Assembly (NCBI GenBank): GCA_019429255.1
Contig: JAHYIY010000003.1
Span: 1-64,000, forward strand
Length of the DNA: 64,000 bases
DNA from: Desulfuromonadales bacterium
GTDB lineage: Bacteria; Desulfobacterota; Desulfuromonadia; Desulfuromonadales; Geopsychrobacteraceae
Reading direction: 5' to 3'
The notes beneath the pieces were generated by a model. The model was given only the letters and a program-made list of their open reading frames with translations. It was not told the origin of the DNA and did not search any database. Every line of letters starts with the position of its first letter. Position 1 is the first letter of the stretch. Both the position numbers and the translations under genes were made by a program. Below, piece by piece: positions 47,656-56,355 of this stretch.

Positions 47656-47872
47656 TTTGGTTATCTACTTCGCTCCAGCTATAACAGTTAGAAGATCGCG
47701 ACCGATGCGACTTGCTAATAATCTGGATCCTGCGACTTCGCGCAGGATGACACAGAAGGACGTTGATGGAAAAAAACGGGCGTCATTATGCGTGGAGCGA
47801 GGCGTAGTCGCAGAATCCATATCCTGTTTTCTGATTTACTGGAGTCAAATAGATAACCAAAAAATTTAATTT
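47645..47872. mobile_element. miniature element, family B, with 14-bp flanking direct repeat
   Basis: A 200-bp element (47659-47858) with 20-base terminal inverted repeats matching at 17 of 20 positions (GGTTATCTACTTCGCTCCAG left; GGTTATCTATTTGACTCCAG on the minus strand at the right). It is flanked by AAAAAATTTAATTT at 47645-47658 and 47859-47872; the left copy contains the thrC stop codon. A nested inverted repeat, TGGATCCTGCGAC (47724-47736) with GTCGCAGAATCCA (47807-47819), lies inside. No gene. Confidence 0.78.
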
Positions 47873-47888
47873 ATTCTGATTAGTACTG

Positions 47889-48013
47889 ATCTTCCGCTGT
47901 GTTTAACGACAATGCACGTCATACCCGCGAAGGCGGGTATCCAGGGGGGTTGCTCAGATTCCTGGACTCCCGCTTTTGAAAGAGTGACGACTTTTCAGAG
48001 TAGAGCGGAAGAT
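47889..48013. repeat. palindromic intergenic repeat
   Basis: ATCTTCCGCT (47889-47898) and AGCGGAAGAT (48004-48013) bracket a known-style dispersed repeat: GTCATACCCGCGAAGGCGGG then ATCCAGG, and its decayed mirror CCTGGACTCCCGCTTTTGAA ending in GTGACGAC. Such hairpins are common between genes in many proteobacteria. Confidence 0.65.
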
Positions 48014-48058
48014 TGGTGCTTCTGAGTAACTTAACCGTAAATGGTTGAATTTGCTTGT

Positions 48059-49402
48059 TCATAATGCTTGTTGTTCTTGCTCTACTGATACCAGTTGATA
48101 CCCCAGTTCTTGTGCTTTACGTTTCAGGTTTTGTAACACCCGTGATCGGTAGCGTTCTTCATATTGTTCTTGGCCGACATCGACGAAGTCGGTTCCGTTT
48201 TTGAGCATGTTGTAGATCAACCTAGCCAGTTTGTGGGCAGTTGCGGTGATCGCTTTGGGCGCGCCCAATCTCGAACGTTGGCGTCTTAAATAGGCGCCCA
48301 TGGCACTTTTTGAATTGAACAGCGTCATGGCTGCCATGCGTAAGGCGGCTGCCGCTCGATTAGCAACCGGCTTGGTCGCACTGCTGAGAACTTTGCCCCC
48401 GCTGATCTTTGAGCCAGGGCACAAACCGAGCCATGAAGCAAAATGCTTGGCCGACTTCCAGCGGCTCATGTCAATGCCAATTTCGGCAATGATCTTCAGG
48501 GCCGTGTTAGTACTGATGCCGTTGATGCTGGACAGATCAACGCCGGACATGCGCTGTAGTGCTTCCTCCATACTGCGCGGCGGACTGTTATTAAGATCGT
48601 TATCGTCGGATGCATCACATGCATTGAGTTGATCGAGGATCTGCTGATCACAATCAGCGATCTTTTGTTGGTAGAACTCATAGAGTTCCACTGCCTGTTG
48701 TAGGCTGAACAAATGTTCAGATCGATAGTTTCCGTGTAAAGAGCGAGCAATCGTCTCTTGGTTGTTCTTGCAGCGTTTGTCCCGCATGGCAGCCAATGTC
48801 TTCGGATTGCGCTCGCCGGCAAGGATGGCACTAATGATCTTCATGCCGGTGACCCCTGTGATGTCGGTGACGACATTGTGCAATTGGAGGTTCATCTGCG
48901 ACAGGGCTTTTTGCATGCGCTGAATATACGATGAAGCATTGCGCACCAGCGTTGCGCGCTGACGAACATAGGCGCGGAGTGTACACACCTGATCAACGGG
49001 CCGAAACGCGCCGCGCAGCAATCCGTAAGTATGCAGCTGCTGCAACCATTGACAATCAAGGACGTCGCTTTTTCTGCCGGGGACATTCTTGACATGGCGG
49101 GCATTGACCAATCTGACGTCAAGTCCGTAGAGCTCAAGAATTTCAAAGACCGGGATCCAGTAAATGCCGGTTGATTCCATGGCAACGGTCGTAACATTGC
49201 AGGAGATCAGCCACTGTGCCAGGCGTTCGAGATCATCGGTAAAGGTCGAAAATTCCCTGACTGGCTGATCATCGGCTCCTTCTGGAACAGCCACAAAGTG
49301 GCTGCGGGAGCCGACGTCAATCCCTGCTGCGTGATGGTTCAGCTGTTGCAAATGTTTTGGAAACTTGGCCGTTCTTTTGCGAGATGGTTTCTTTTGCTTC
49401 AT
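48059..49402 (-). CDS. IS110-family transposase
   Basis: A 447-residue DEDD recombinase: the N-terminal RuvC-like domain has GIDVGSRSHFVAV, AMESTGIYW and DVLDCQWLQQL with the acidic residues, and the C-terminal transposase_20 domain has SINGISTNTALKIIAEIG and FASWLGLCPGSKISGG with the serine-containing region. GGAGG lies eight bases before ATG 49402. The frame is intact, so the element may be active. IS110 transposases act with a structured bridge RNA made from the element's non-coding end. Confidence 0.93.
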   Translation of the reverse strand: MKQKKPSRKRTAKFPKHLQQLNHHAAGIDVGSRSHFVAVPEGADDQPVREFSTFTDDLERLAQWLISCNVTTVAMESTGIYWIPVFEILELYGLDVRLVNARHVKNVPGRKSDVLDCQWLQQLHTYGLLRGAFRPVDQVCTLRAYVRQRATLVRNASSYIQRMQKALSQMNLQLHNVVTDITGVTGMKIISAILAGERNPKTLAAMRDKRCKNNQETIARSLHGNYRSEHLFSLQQAVELYEFYQQKIADCDQQILDQLNACDASDDNDLNNSPPRSMEEALQRMSGVDLSSINGISTNTALKIIAEIGIDMSRWKSAKHFASWLGLCPGSKISGGKVLSSATKPVANRAAAALRMAAMTLFNSKSAMGAYLRRQRSRLGAPKAITATAHKLARLIYNMLKNGTDFVDVGQEQYEERYRSRVLQNLKRKAQELGYQLVSVEQEQQAL

Positions 49403-49640
49403 GCGTCTGACCTCCGAAATGAGAATTTGGTCAGGCCGGGAAGAGGAGCTGTCAAAATAGGCTCTCTTCTGAACGGGATAGCAAATGCTTCACCAATGAA
49501 AAAACGCCAGCTCCCGAACCACGCTAATCAACGGGCACAATGCACCAATGGCGATACGGCCTCATCATCCCGGCTGCCACAGTGACGGTAGCCAAGGACG
49601 ACGTGAAACTCAAGTTACTTTATGAAAATTCGCCCCGCGG
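49403..49640 (-). other. non-coding 5' end of the IS110 element, candidate bridge RNA region
   Basis: About 240 bases upstream of the transposase (minus strand) without a gene. It has several potential stems, for example GGCTGCC (49588-49594) with GGTAGCC (near 49603-49609) and the GC palindrome CGCCCCGCGGGGCG near 49631-49644. In the IS110 subgroup the bridge RNA is encoded here. The RNA itself is not proven from sequence alone. Confidence 0.4.
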
Positions 49641-49788
49641 GGCGTGAGTCGCTAATCAGGTAATTTATTGTCACATAAATAATTTTTTATCACTGATGGA
49701 CAGCGAAAAAAAGGGAGGCGTCCGGTTTCTTTTTTTTGGGGCATCAGGATCTGCGGTTATTAATCTTACCAATTAAAAGGAGTTGTCT

Positions 49789-50205
49789 ATGTTAAAAGAA
49801 TTCAAAGAATTTGCAATGCGTGGCAATGTGATGGATATGGCAGTCGGTATCATTATTGGTGCCGCATTCGGTAAAATAGTCAGCTCATTTGTCAATGATG
49901 TCATCATGCCGCCCATTGGTTATTTGCTCGGCAATGTTGATTTCTCCGACTTGGTTATTACCATGAAGGCTGCCACGTCTGAAACTGAAGCCGTGGTGAT
50001 CAAATACGGAGCTTTTATCAATACGGTTATCGATTTTATTATTGTTGCATTAGCCATTTTTATGGTGATCAAACAAATGAATCGATTGAAAAAAGCCGAA
50101 CCTGCCCCAGCACCTGCTGAACCAACAACAAAAGACTGCCCGAAATGTTTTTCTGATATCCCTATCAAAGCGACACGATGCCCGCAATGTACCTCTGAAA
50201 TCTGA
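49789..50205 (+). CDS. mscL: large-conductance mechanosensitive channel with zinc-ribbon tail
   Basis: A 138-residue MscL: the N-terminal helix ([20 protein letters not shown]), two membrane segments (about 16-40 and 70-95) and a C-terminal extension that contains [18 protein letters not shown], a four-cysteine zinc ribbon, in place of the plain helical bundle. It releases solutes on hypo-osmotic shock. The start is ATG 49789, six bases after AAAAGGAG; a TTG two codons earlier is unlikely. Confidence 0.93.
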   Translation: MLKEFKEFAMRGNVMDMAVGIIIGAAFGKIVSSFVNDVIMPPIGYLLGNVDFSDLVITMKAATSETEAVVIKYGAFINTVIDFIIVALAIFMVIKQMNRLKKAEPAPAPAEPTTKDCPKCFSDIPIKATRCPQCTSEI

Positions 50206-50229
50206 CACTAACTTTTCTGTTATCATATG

Positions 50230-50263
50230 GGTCGTTGATTATATTGACGACCTTATTTTTTTT
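50230..50263 (+). terminator. terminator after mscL
   Basis: GGTCGT (50230-50235) and ACGACC (50247-50252) pair around an 11-base loop, followed by TTATTTTTTTT. It separates mscL from mscS. Confidence 0.65.
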
Positions 50264-50302
50264 AAACTTGCCCAAAATCAACTTTAATCTTAAGGAGATT
50301 TT

Positions 50303-51133
50303 ATGAACGACTTTTCACCTGACATGTTTTACGGCTTGATTCAGACCTACGGCCTGCCACTGCTATGGGCAGTGGTCATTTTTATTTTGGGGCGGATTGT
50401 GGCAAGAACCATATCAAATACGGTTGCTAAAGCCATGATCAAGGCCAAAGTAGAAGAAACCCTCGTCAAATTTACCAAAAATATGCTCTTCGTGGCTATG
50501 ATGGTTTTTGTTGTTATCGCCGCTATCAGTAAAATGGGCGTAGAAACAACCTCATTCGCCGCAGTAATTGCCGCCGCCGGCCTGGCTGTCGGCTTATCAT
50601 TGCAGGGAACCTTGAGTAATTTTGCTGCCGGAGTGCTGCTGATCATCTTTCGTCCCTTCAAAGTTGGTGATTTTATTGATGCCGGCGGTGTTGCCGGAAT
50701 CGTTGAAGAGATCCAGATTTTCAGCACCCAGATGCGTTCAGGCGACAACAAGCAGATCATTGTTCCCAACGGTCAGATTATGGGCTCAACCATTACTAAC
50801 TTTTCCGCCAAGCCAACCCGCCGAGTTGATCTGGTAATTGGTGTCAGCTATGGCGATGATCTGCAGAAAGTGCGCTCAGTGTTAGAGAATATTCTTTCCA
50901 AAGACGAACGTATTCTGCCTGAACCGGCACCAACCATCGGGGTACTGGCACTCGGTGAAAGCAGTGTCGATTTTGCTGTCCGTCCCTGGGTCAACAGCAG
51001 TGACTACTGGCCGGTATTTTTTGATCTGCAGGAAACCATCAAGGTGCGTTTTGACTCGGAAGGAATCAGCATCCCCTTCCCTCAACGTGATCTGCATATT
51101 GTCAGTAACCCGGACAATGCTGCTGCAGCATAG
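50303..51133 (+). CDS. mscS: small-conductance mechanosensitive channel MscS
   Basis: A 276-residue MscS of standard size: three N-terminal membrane segments, the third being the pore helix with AAVIAAAGLAVGLSLQGTLS, and the cytoplasmic beta domain with FRPFKVGDFIDAGG and FIVPNG-like IIVPNGQIMGSTITN. AAGGAG precedes the ATG. Second osmotic-shock valve next to mscL, each with its own terminator. Confidence 0.95.
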   Translation: MNDFSPDMFYGLIQTYGLPLLWAVVIFILGRIVARTISNTVAKAMIKAKVEETLVKFTKNMLFVAMMVFVVIAAISKMGVETTSFAAVIAAAGLAVGLSLQGTLSNFAAGVLLIIFRPFKVGDFIDAGGVAGIVEEIQIFSTQMRSGDNKQIIVPNGQIMGSTITNFSAKPTRRVDLVIGVSYGDDLQKVRSVLENILSKDERILPEPAPTIGVLALGESSVDFAVRPWVNSSDYWPVFFDLQETIKVRFDSEGISIPFPQRDLHIVSNPDNAAAA

Positions 51134-51155
51134 ATAACAACTTTAATGGCGTCGC

Positions 51156-51190
51156 AAAAAAGCCCCCGGTATTTTATCGGAGGCTTTTTT
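51156..51190. terminator. bidirectional terminator between mscS and glnA
   Basis: AAAAAAGCCCCCGGT and ATCGGAGGCTTTTTT form a stem with minor mismatches around ATTTT; T-runs follow on both strands. Suits the two convergent genes. Confidence 0.8.
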
Positions 51191-51217
51191 GGCGATTCGT
51201 CATAACTTTTCTAAAAA

Positions 51218-52627
51218 TCAGCAGTCAAAGTAGAGAGCGAATTCTTCAGGTACCGGACGCATACGGACCGGATCGACTTCAGCGCTACGCTTGTAGCTGA
51301 TCCACATATCGATAACATCCTCGGTAAACACATCACCTTTAAGCAGGAAGGAATGGTCTTGTTCCAGGTTATTAAGGGCATCCTCTAATGAGGTTGCAAC
51401 GTTGGGGATATCCTTCAATTCTTCCGGTGACAAACCATAGATATCCTTGTCCAACGGCTGACCCGGATCGATCTTGTTTTCAATGCCATCGAGACCGGCC
51501 ATCAACATGGCGGCGAAAGCCAGATAACCGTTAGCTGACGCGTCAGGAGTGCGGTATTCAATTCGCTTTGATTTTTCATTATCAGTTACCGGAATCCGCA
51601 GTGATGCCGAGCGGTTGCGGTTGGAGTAAGCCAGATTTACCGGGGCCTCATAACCGGGCACCAGACGCTTGTAAGAGTTGGTCGTCGGGTTGGTAAAGGC
51701 ACACAGCGCCTTGGCGTGCTTCATGATGCCTCCGATATAGTACATGGCCATTTTAGAGAGACCACCGTAGCCATCGCCGGCAAACAGGTTTTTACCGTCT
51801 TTCCATAAGGATTGATGGCAGTGCATACCGGAGCCGTTGTCAGCGTAAATCGGTTTTGGCATAAAAGTGACGGTTTTACCGTTACGGAAAGCAACGTTTT
51901 TAAGAACATACTTGAACCACTGCAGATTGTCGCCCATAGCCAGCAGCGAATCAAAACGCATGTCAATTTCGCACTGACCACCAGTAGCAACTTCATGATG
52001 ACCACACTCAACAACCATCCCAACTTCCTGCAGCACCATCATCATTTCGTTACGCAGGTCAACCATACTGTCGGTTGGCGCTACGGGGAAATACCCCCCC
52101 TTGTGCTTCGGTTTATACCCCAGGTTGGGAAATTCTTCACGGCCGGTGTTCCAGACCCCTTCAACGGAATCGATGGCATAAAAGGATTCATTGGCACTCG
52201 AGGCATAACGCACATCATCAAAGATAAAGCACTCAGGCTCCGGGCCGAAGTAAGCGGTGTCAGCAATGCCGGTTGATTTGAGGTACGCTTCTGCCTTCTG
52301 AGCAATGAAGCGTGGATCGCGAGTGTAACCTTCGCGTGTGATCGGATCAACGATATTACAGATAAGGCTCAAAGTGGTCATTTCGATGAAAGGGTCAATT
52401 TTGGCGGTGGTGGGATCAGGAACCAGCAGCATGTCGGAATTGTGAATCGGCTGCCAACCGCGAATCGAAGAGCCATCGAAACCCAAACCTTCTTCGAAAA
52501 CATCTTCGCCGAATTCACTAAGCGGGGTGGCAAAATGCTGCCAGATACCAACAAAATCGAGAAATTTAAAATCTACGAATTTAGCATCATTTTCTTTGGC
52601 AAACTTAACGACTTCATTTGGTGTCAT
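51218..52627 (-). CDS. glnA: glutamine synthetase, type I
   Basis: A 469-residue GSI-beta-type enzyme: [10 protein letters not shown] near residue 50, [12 protein letters not shown] with the catalytic histidines near 265, and [14 protein letters not shown] near 398 with the tyrosine that is adenylylated in this class. It makes glutamine from glutamate, ammonia and ATP. AAGGAG and GGA lie just before ATG 52627. It follows glnB on the same strand; a miniature element sits in the 263-base gap. Confidence 0.97.
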   Translation of the reverse strand: MTPNEVVKFAKENDAKFVDFKFLDFVGIWQHFATPLSEFGEDVFEEGLGFDGSSIRGWQPIHNSDMLLVPDPTTAKIDPFIEMTTLSLICNIVDPITREGYTRDPRFIAQKAEAYLKSTGIADTAYFGPEPECFIFDDVRYASSANESFYAIDSVEGVWNTGREEFPNLGYKPKHKGGYFPVAPTDSMVDLRNEMMMVLQEVGMVVECGHHEVATGGQCEIDMRFDSLLAMGDNLQWFKYVLKNVAFRNGKTVTFMPKPIYADNGSGMHCHQSLWKDGKNLFAGDGYGGLSKMAMYYIGGIMKHAKALCAFTNPTTNSYKRLVPGYEAPVNLAYSNRNRSASLRIPVTDNEKSKRIEYRTPDASANGYLAFAAMLMAGLDGIENKIDPGQPLDKDIYGLSPEELKDIPNVATSLEDALNNLEQDHSFLLKGDVFTEDVIDMWISYKRSAEVDPVRMRPVPEEFALYFDC

Positions 52628-52712
52628 TGTTTCCTTCTCCTTTGAATGGTATGGGACTGTTGGAATGCTTCACATCCCTAACAAGCTGAAAATATGATGA
52701 CGATATAAATAA

Positions 52713-52855
52713 GTAGCTATGCAGCTCTATCCTTGCGCAGGGTCGGGAGTCCTTTGGCAAGGGTTTTTGTCGCCATGGACGGCGACAAAAAGCGGTCATG
52801 AATGACGAAAAGCGTCCCTTGACATAGGATTCCGGACCCGGTGCTGAACAGAATT
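52713..52855. mobile_element. miniature element, family A, copy 2 (decayed), between glnB and glnA
   Basis: A 143-bp relative of the elements at 30656 and 56142: shares TATCCTTGCGCAGGGTCG, TTTGTCGCC-ATGGAC-GGCGACAAA, and CGTCCCTTGACATAGGAT with CCGGTGCTGAACAG at the right end. It has small internal deletions, and its left terminal repeat is degraded (GTAGCTATGCAG); no target duplication is visible. It is transcribed as part of the glnB-glnA leader region if the two genes are cotranscribed. Confidence 0.75.
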
Positions 52856-52890
52856 ACTCTGATGGATCCTGTGGGTAGATAGATCAATAA

Positions 52891-53244
<354 letters not shown>

Positions 53245-53301
53245 TCACCAGATATGTATTTCGACCGGGCATTGATCCCAACCGCCAACGCCCACCTAAA
53301 A

Positions 53302-53317
53302 AGCAAAGACCTTGCCA
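53302..53317 (-). promoter_or_regulatory. sigma54 (RpoN) promoter of glnB-glnA
   Basis: The minus strand reads TGGCAAGGTCTTTGCT, which matches TGGCACRNNNNTTGCW at all fixed positions but one (A for C). The GG and GC dinucleotides are spaced correctly for -24/-12. The predicted start gives a ~60-base leader to glnB. An enhancer site for an NtrC-type activator was not identified. Confidence 0.75.
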
Positions 53318-53478
53318 TAACGAAAAGAAACCTTTAAAAATTTATTTATCCTTTAATATCAGCATGATGAGCAACAAAACGAAGTTACTAAGGAAAAGAA
53401 GCAACCTACATGAAAGGCGAATGCATAAAAAATAATCACCTGAAGTTACGGTTGCACAGAAAACAAACAGGATAAAAA

Positions 53479-54801
53479 TCAGCTGAGTTTCTGTAAAAAA
53501 GTGACGCTTTCGCAGTGATATGTCTGCGGAAACATATCAAGTGGCTGAGAGGAAACGATTTGGTAGCCGCCGTGAATCAATGGCCGCAGATCCCGAGCCA
53601 GGGTTTGCGGATCACAAGATACATAGAGCATATTCGGAATACCTGCTGCAGCCAGAGATTTTACCACAGAATAAGCACCAGTGCGGGGGGGGTCGAGGAC
53701 TACGACATCAAAATGATGATGATCTATGTTGGATTTAACCACTTCTTCGGCTGCGGCAGCAGAGAATGTGAGGTTGGTAATGGCACATTGATGACTGTTG
53801 CTTTGTGCCATGCGGATCGACTGAACAGATTCTTCAATACCAACCAGATGCTTTACCCGCCGGGCCAGGGGAAACGACAGGTTGCCCATGCCGCAATAGA
53901 GTTCCAACACCTGCTGATCTCTATTCCAGGGAAAAATGCTGGTAAGGATATTGATCAGTACCTTGTTCTGCTGGAGATTGATCTGAGCGAACGATCCAGC
54001 GCTGTAGTTTAGAGTCAGGAGGGGCGTATCAACGTGAATCTCGAGCCTGCCGTCACCACAAATCGCCTGTAAACTTTTTTTTGAGCCAAACTGAACCAGC
54101 AGATCGGCATCCAGCCCGGAATGACGTAAAGATTCCTTCAGTGCGACGCGCTGTGCCCCCAGATAGTGAATAATCGCCGCACATTTGCCGGCATCATCAA
54201 CCGCCAGATCGATCTGAGGGATATGGTCGGCGAAAACAGAACCGTTGAATAGGGCTCTAAGATCAGCCACCAAGTGGTTGAGGCGTTGATCCATGATCGG
54301 ACACTGAGTAACGGCTACTACGTAGCGACTGCGCGGGCGATAAAAGCCGGTTATGAAGCCATCGTCACGGTTAAAGCATTTGATCTGAACACGGCTGCGA
54401 TAGTGCCATTGATGGACAGAAGGGATGATCGGCTTGATGGCGGTTGTTGCAACCCCACATTGATAGCTCAAGGTTTCAATGAACAACTGCTGCTTCCATT
54501 GAAGCTGATCAGCGTAAGAGAGATGCTGCCACTGACAGCCGCCACACTCCCCGGCAACCGGGCAGTCAGGCACCTGACGACCGGGGCCGGGTTGCAGCAC
54601 TTCAAGTAGTTCTGTTTCAAGATAATTTTTTTTTGAACGAACTACCTTGGCGCGGACCAAATCACCAACGCAGCTGTGTGGGATAAAAACGACTCGTCCT
54701 TCAAAGCGTGCCAATCCTGAGCCGCCATTAACCAGGGTTTCCACGGTCAATGGCGGCAGGATTTGATGTTCCAGACGGGACAGGTGTGGTTCCAACGACA
54801 A
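53479..54801 (-). CDS. rlmD: 23S rRNA (uracil-5-)-methyltransferase RlmD/RumA-like
   Basis: A 440-residue protein: TRAM domain at the N-terminus, four-cysteine [4Fe-4S] region with CPVAGECGGCQWQHL, then a Rossmann methyltransferase with LELYCGMGNLSFPLA, VVLDPPRTG and YVSCDPQTLARDL, the last holding the catalytic cysteine. It makes m5U in rRNA; RlmC, RlmD and TrmA branches cannot be fully separated here. The start at TTG 54801 is two bases after the lysA-like stop and lacks a clear ribosome-binding site, so it is uncertain. Confidence 0.88.
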   Translation of the reverse strand: MSLEPHLSRLEHQILPPLTVETLVNGGSGLARFEGRVVFIPHSCVGDLVRAKVVRSKKNYLETELLEVLQPGPGRQVPDCPVAGECGGCQWQHLSYADQLQWKQQLFIETLSYQCGVATTAIKPIIPSVHQWHYRSRVQIKCFNRDDGFITGFYRPRSRYVVAVTQCPIMDQRLNHLVADLRALFNGSVFADHIPQIDLAVDDAGKCAAIIHYLGAQRVALKESLRHSGLDADLLVQFGSKKSLQAICGDGRLEIHVDTPLLTLNYSAGSFAQINLQQNKVLINILTSIFPWNRDQQVLELYCGMGNLSFPLARRVKHLVGIEESVQSIRMAQSNSHQCAITNLTFSAAAAEEVVKSNIDHHHFDVVVLDPPRTGAYSVVKSLAAAGIPNMLYVSCDPQTLARDLRPLIHGGYQIVSSQPLDMFPQTYHCESVTFLQKLS

Positions 54802-54803
54802 AA

Positions 54804-56072
54804 CTATGCCCGATTTGGCGAAAATGAATTAGCGGTGAAGGTCAAAGTAGCAAGGTAATCATCTATCGTTTCGGCGCGGCGAATCAGCTCGACGGATCCA
54901 TCTGCTTTGAGCAGCAGCTCCTGTGGGCGCAATCTGGCGTTGTACTGAAAACCCATGGCATGACCATGGGCGCCGGTATCGTGAATAGCAAGGATATCAC
55001 CCTCTTCAATCCGCGGGAATTGACGTTGAATGGCAAACTTATCGTTGTTTTCACACAAGGATCCAACGATATCGTAAACCTGATCGGCCGGTTCGCTTTC
55101 TTTACCGATGACCTCGATATGATGATAGGCATCGTACATAGCCGGTCGCATCAGGGATGACATGCAGGCGTCAACACCAATGTAGTTGCGATAGATATAT
55201 TTATGATTAATGGCAGTGGTTAACAGGCAACCATGGGGACCGGTCATGAAGCGGCCACTCTCCATGTACATTTTCGGGGCATAACCATGTTTGGCCTTAA
55301 AGGTGGCAAAAATATCGCCAATGTCCCTGGACATGGCAGCAAGGTCAAGGGCCTTTTGCTCCGGACGATAAGGAATGCCGAAACCACCACCGATATTGAC
55401 AAATTCAAACCTGATATTGAGTTCATTGCTGACCATTTCAACAACATCGAGAACCATACGCGCGGTTTCCACCATGTAGGTGTAATCCAGTTCGTTGGAA
55501 GCAACCATGGTATGCAGACCAAAACGGCCGGCACCACGCTTCTTGGCCTGGCGATAGGCCTCAACAATCTGCTCATAGCTGACACCGTATTTCGCTTCGA
55601 CCGGATTGCCGATAATGACGTTACCCGACCTTCTTGGGCCAGGGTTGTAGCGGAAGCAGACCTGCTCGGGGAAGTCCTTTACCTTGTCGATCAGCGAGAT
55701 ATCATCCAGGTTTAATATACTGCCACCGTCAGCCAGAGCGGTTTCGAACTCTAGCTGATTGGTGTTGTTCGAGGTAAACATGATGTCTTCACCACGAGCA
55801 CCAACCTGACGACTGAGCAATACTTCGGCAATCGAGCTGCAATCAAAACCGAACCCCATGTCGGCCATCATTTCAAGGATGCGTGGATTGGGCAATGCTT
55901 TGACGGCATAATATTCACGAAAACCATCGAGGTGGGAAAATGCCTGTTTGAGCTCCTCCCCTGTCTGGCGGATACCAATCTCATCATAAATATGAAAGGG
56001 CGTACCGTAATGCTGAACCAGTTGACCGGCAATGGGATACAAACGTGATTTAAAATCTGCAGATATGGGCAT
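54804..56072 (-). CDS. lysA: diaminopimelate decarboxylase-like PLP enzyme
   Basis: A 422-residue fold-type III decarboxylase: PLP lysine in YYAVKALPNPRIL near residue 48, FVNIGGGFGIPY phosphate-binding loop, and GSLCENNDKFA with the conserved cysteine from the neighbouring subunit. It most likely converts meso-diaminopimelate to lysine; the related carboxynorspermidine or ornithine decarboxylases cannot be fully ruled out. Start is ATG 56072 with GGAG five bases upstream; the frame runs to 56102. Confidence 0.82.
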   Translation of the reverse strand: MPISADFKSRLYPIAGQLVQHYGTPFHIYDEIGIRQTGEELKQAFSHLDGFREYYAVKALPNPRILEMMADMGFGFDCSSIAEVLLSRQVGARGEDIMFTSNNTNQLEFETALADGGSILNLDDISLIDKVKDFPEQVCFRYNPGPRRSGNVIIGNPVEAKYGVSYEQIVEAYRQAKKRGAGRFGLHTMVASNELDYTYMVETARMVLDVVEMVSNELNIRFEFVNIGGGFGIPYRPEQKALDLAAMSRDIGDIFATFKAKHGYAPKMYMESGRFMTGPHGCLLTTAINHKYIYRNYIGVDACMSSLMRPAMYDAYHHIEVIGKESEPADQVYDIVGSLCENNDKFAIQRQFPRIEEGDILAIHDTGAHGHAMGFQYNARLRPQELLLKADGSVELIRRAETIDDYLATLTFTANSFSPNRA

Positions 56073-56141
56073 TATGACTCCTTCATTGTCAGTATGTTGC
56101 AACCAAGATTTTAGAGGGTTTTTAAAATGGGATTAGTAATG

Positions 56142-56295
56142 TAACTATTCACCACTATCCTTGCGCAGGGTCGCTGCTCCTGTGGCAAGGGTGTTTGTCG
56201 CCATGGACAGCGACACCAAGCGGTCATGGATGACCCAACGGGAAACAATCGCGTCCCTTGACATAGGATCCGAAGAGCCGGTGCTGAACAGATAC
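56142..56295. mobile_element. miniature element, family A, copy 3
   Basis: A 154-bp element with the same ends as copy 1 (left GTAACTATTCACCACTA; right CCGGTGCTGAACAGATAC). It is flanked by TTAGTAAT (56134-56141) and ATAGTAAT (56296-56303), an 8-base direct repeat matching at seven positions. Internal palindromes TGTCGCC-ATGGAC-AGCGACA and GGTCATGGATGACC are kept. Located between the lysA-like gene and the antiporter gene. Confidence 0.8.
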
Positions 56296-56355
56296 ATAGT
56301 AATTTATTAAAATCAGTCATATTCAATGATGTGTCAAGGGGGACTGTCTGGTTTT

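Larger units (their letters stand above)
48014..49640 (-). mobile_element. IS110-family insertion sequence
   Basis: Contains one transposase gene on the minus strand with ~45 bases after it and ~240 non-coding bases before it. The ends are approximate: AGTAACTT-type motifs occur inverted at 48026-48036 and 49609-49619 and could lie near the termini, but IS110 elements often lack clear inverted repeats and target duplications. It sits in a repeat-rich gap between thrC and mscL. Confidence 0.75.
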
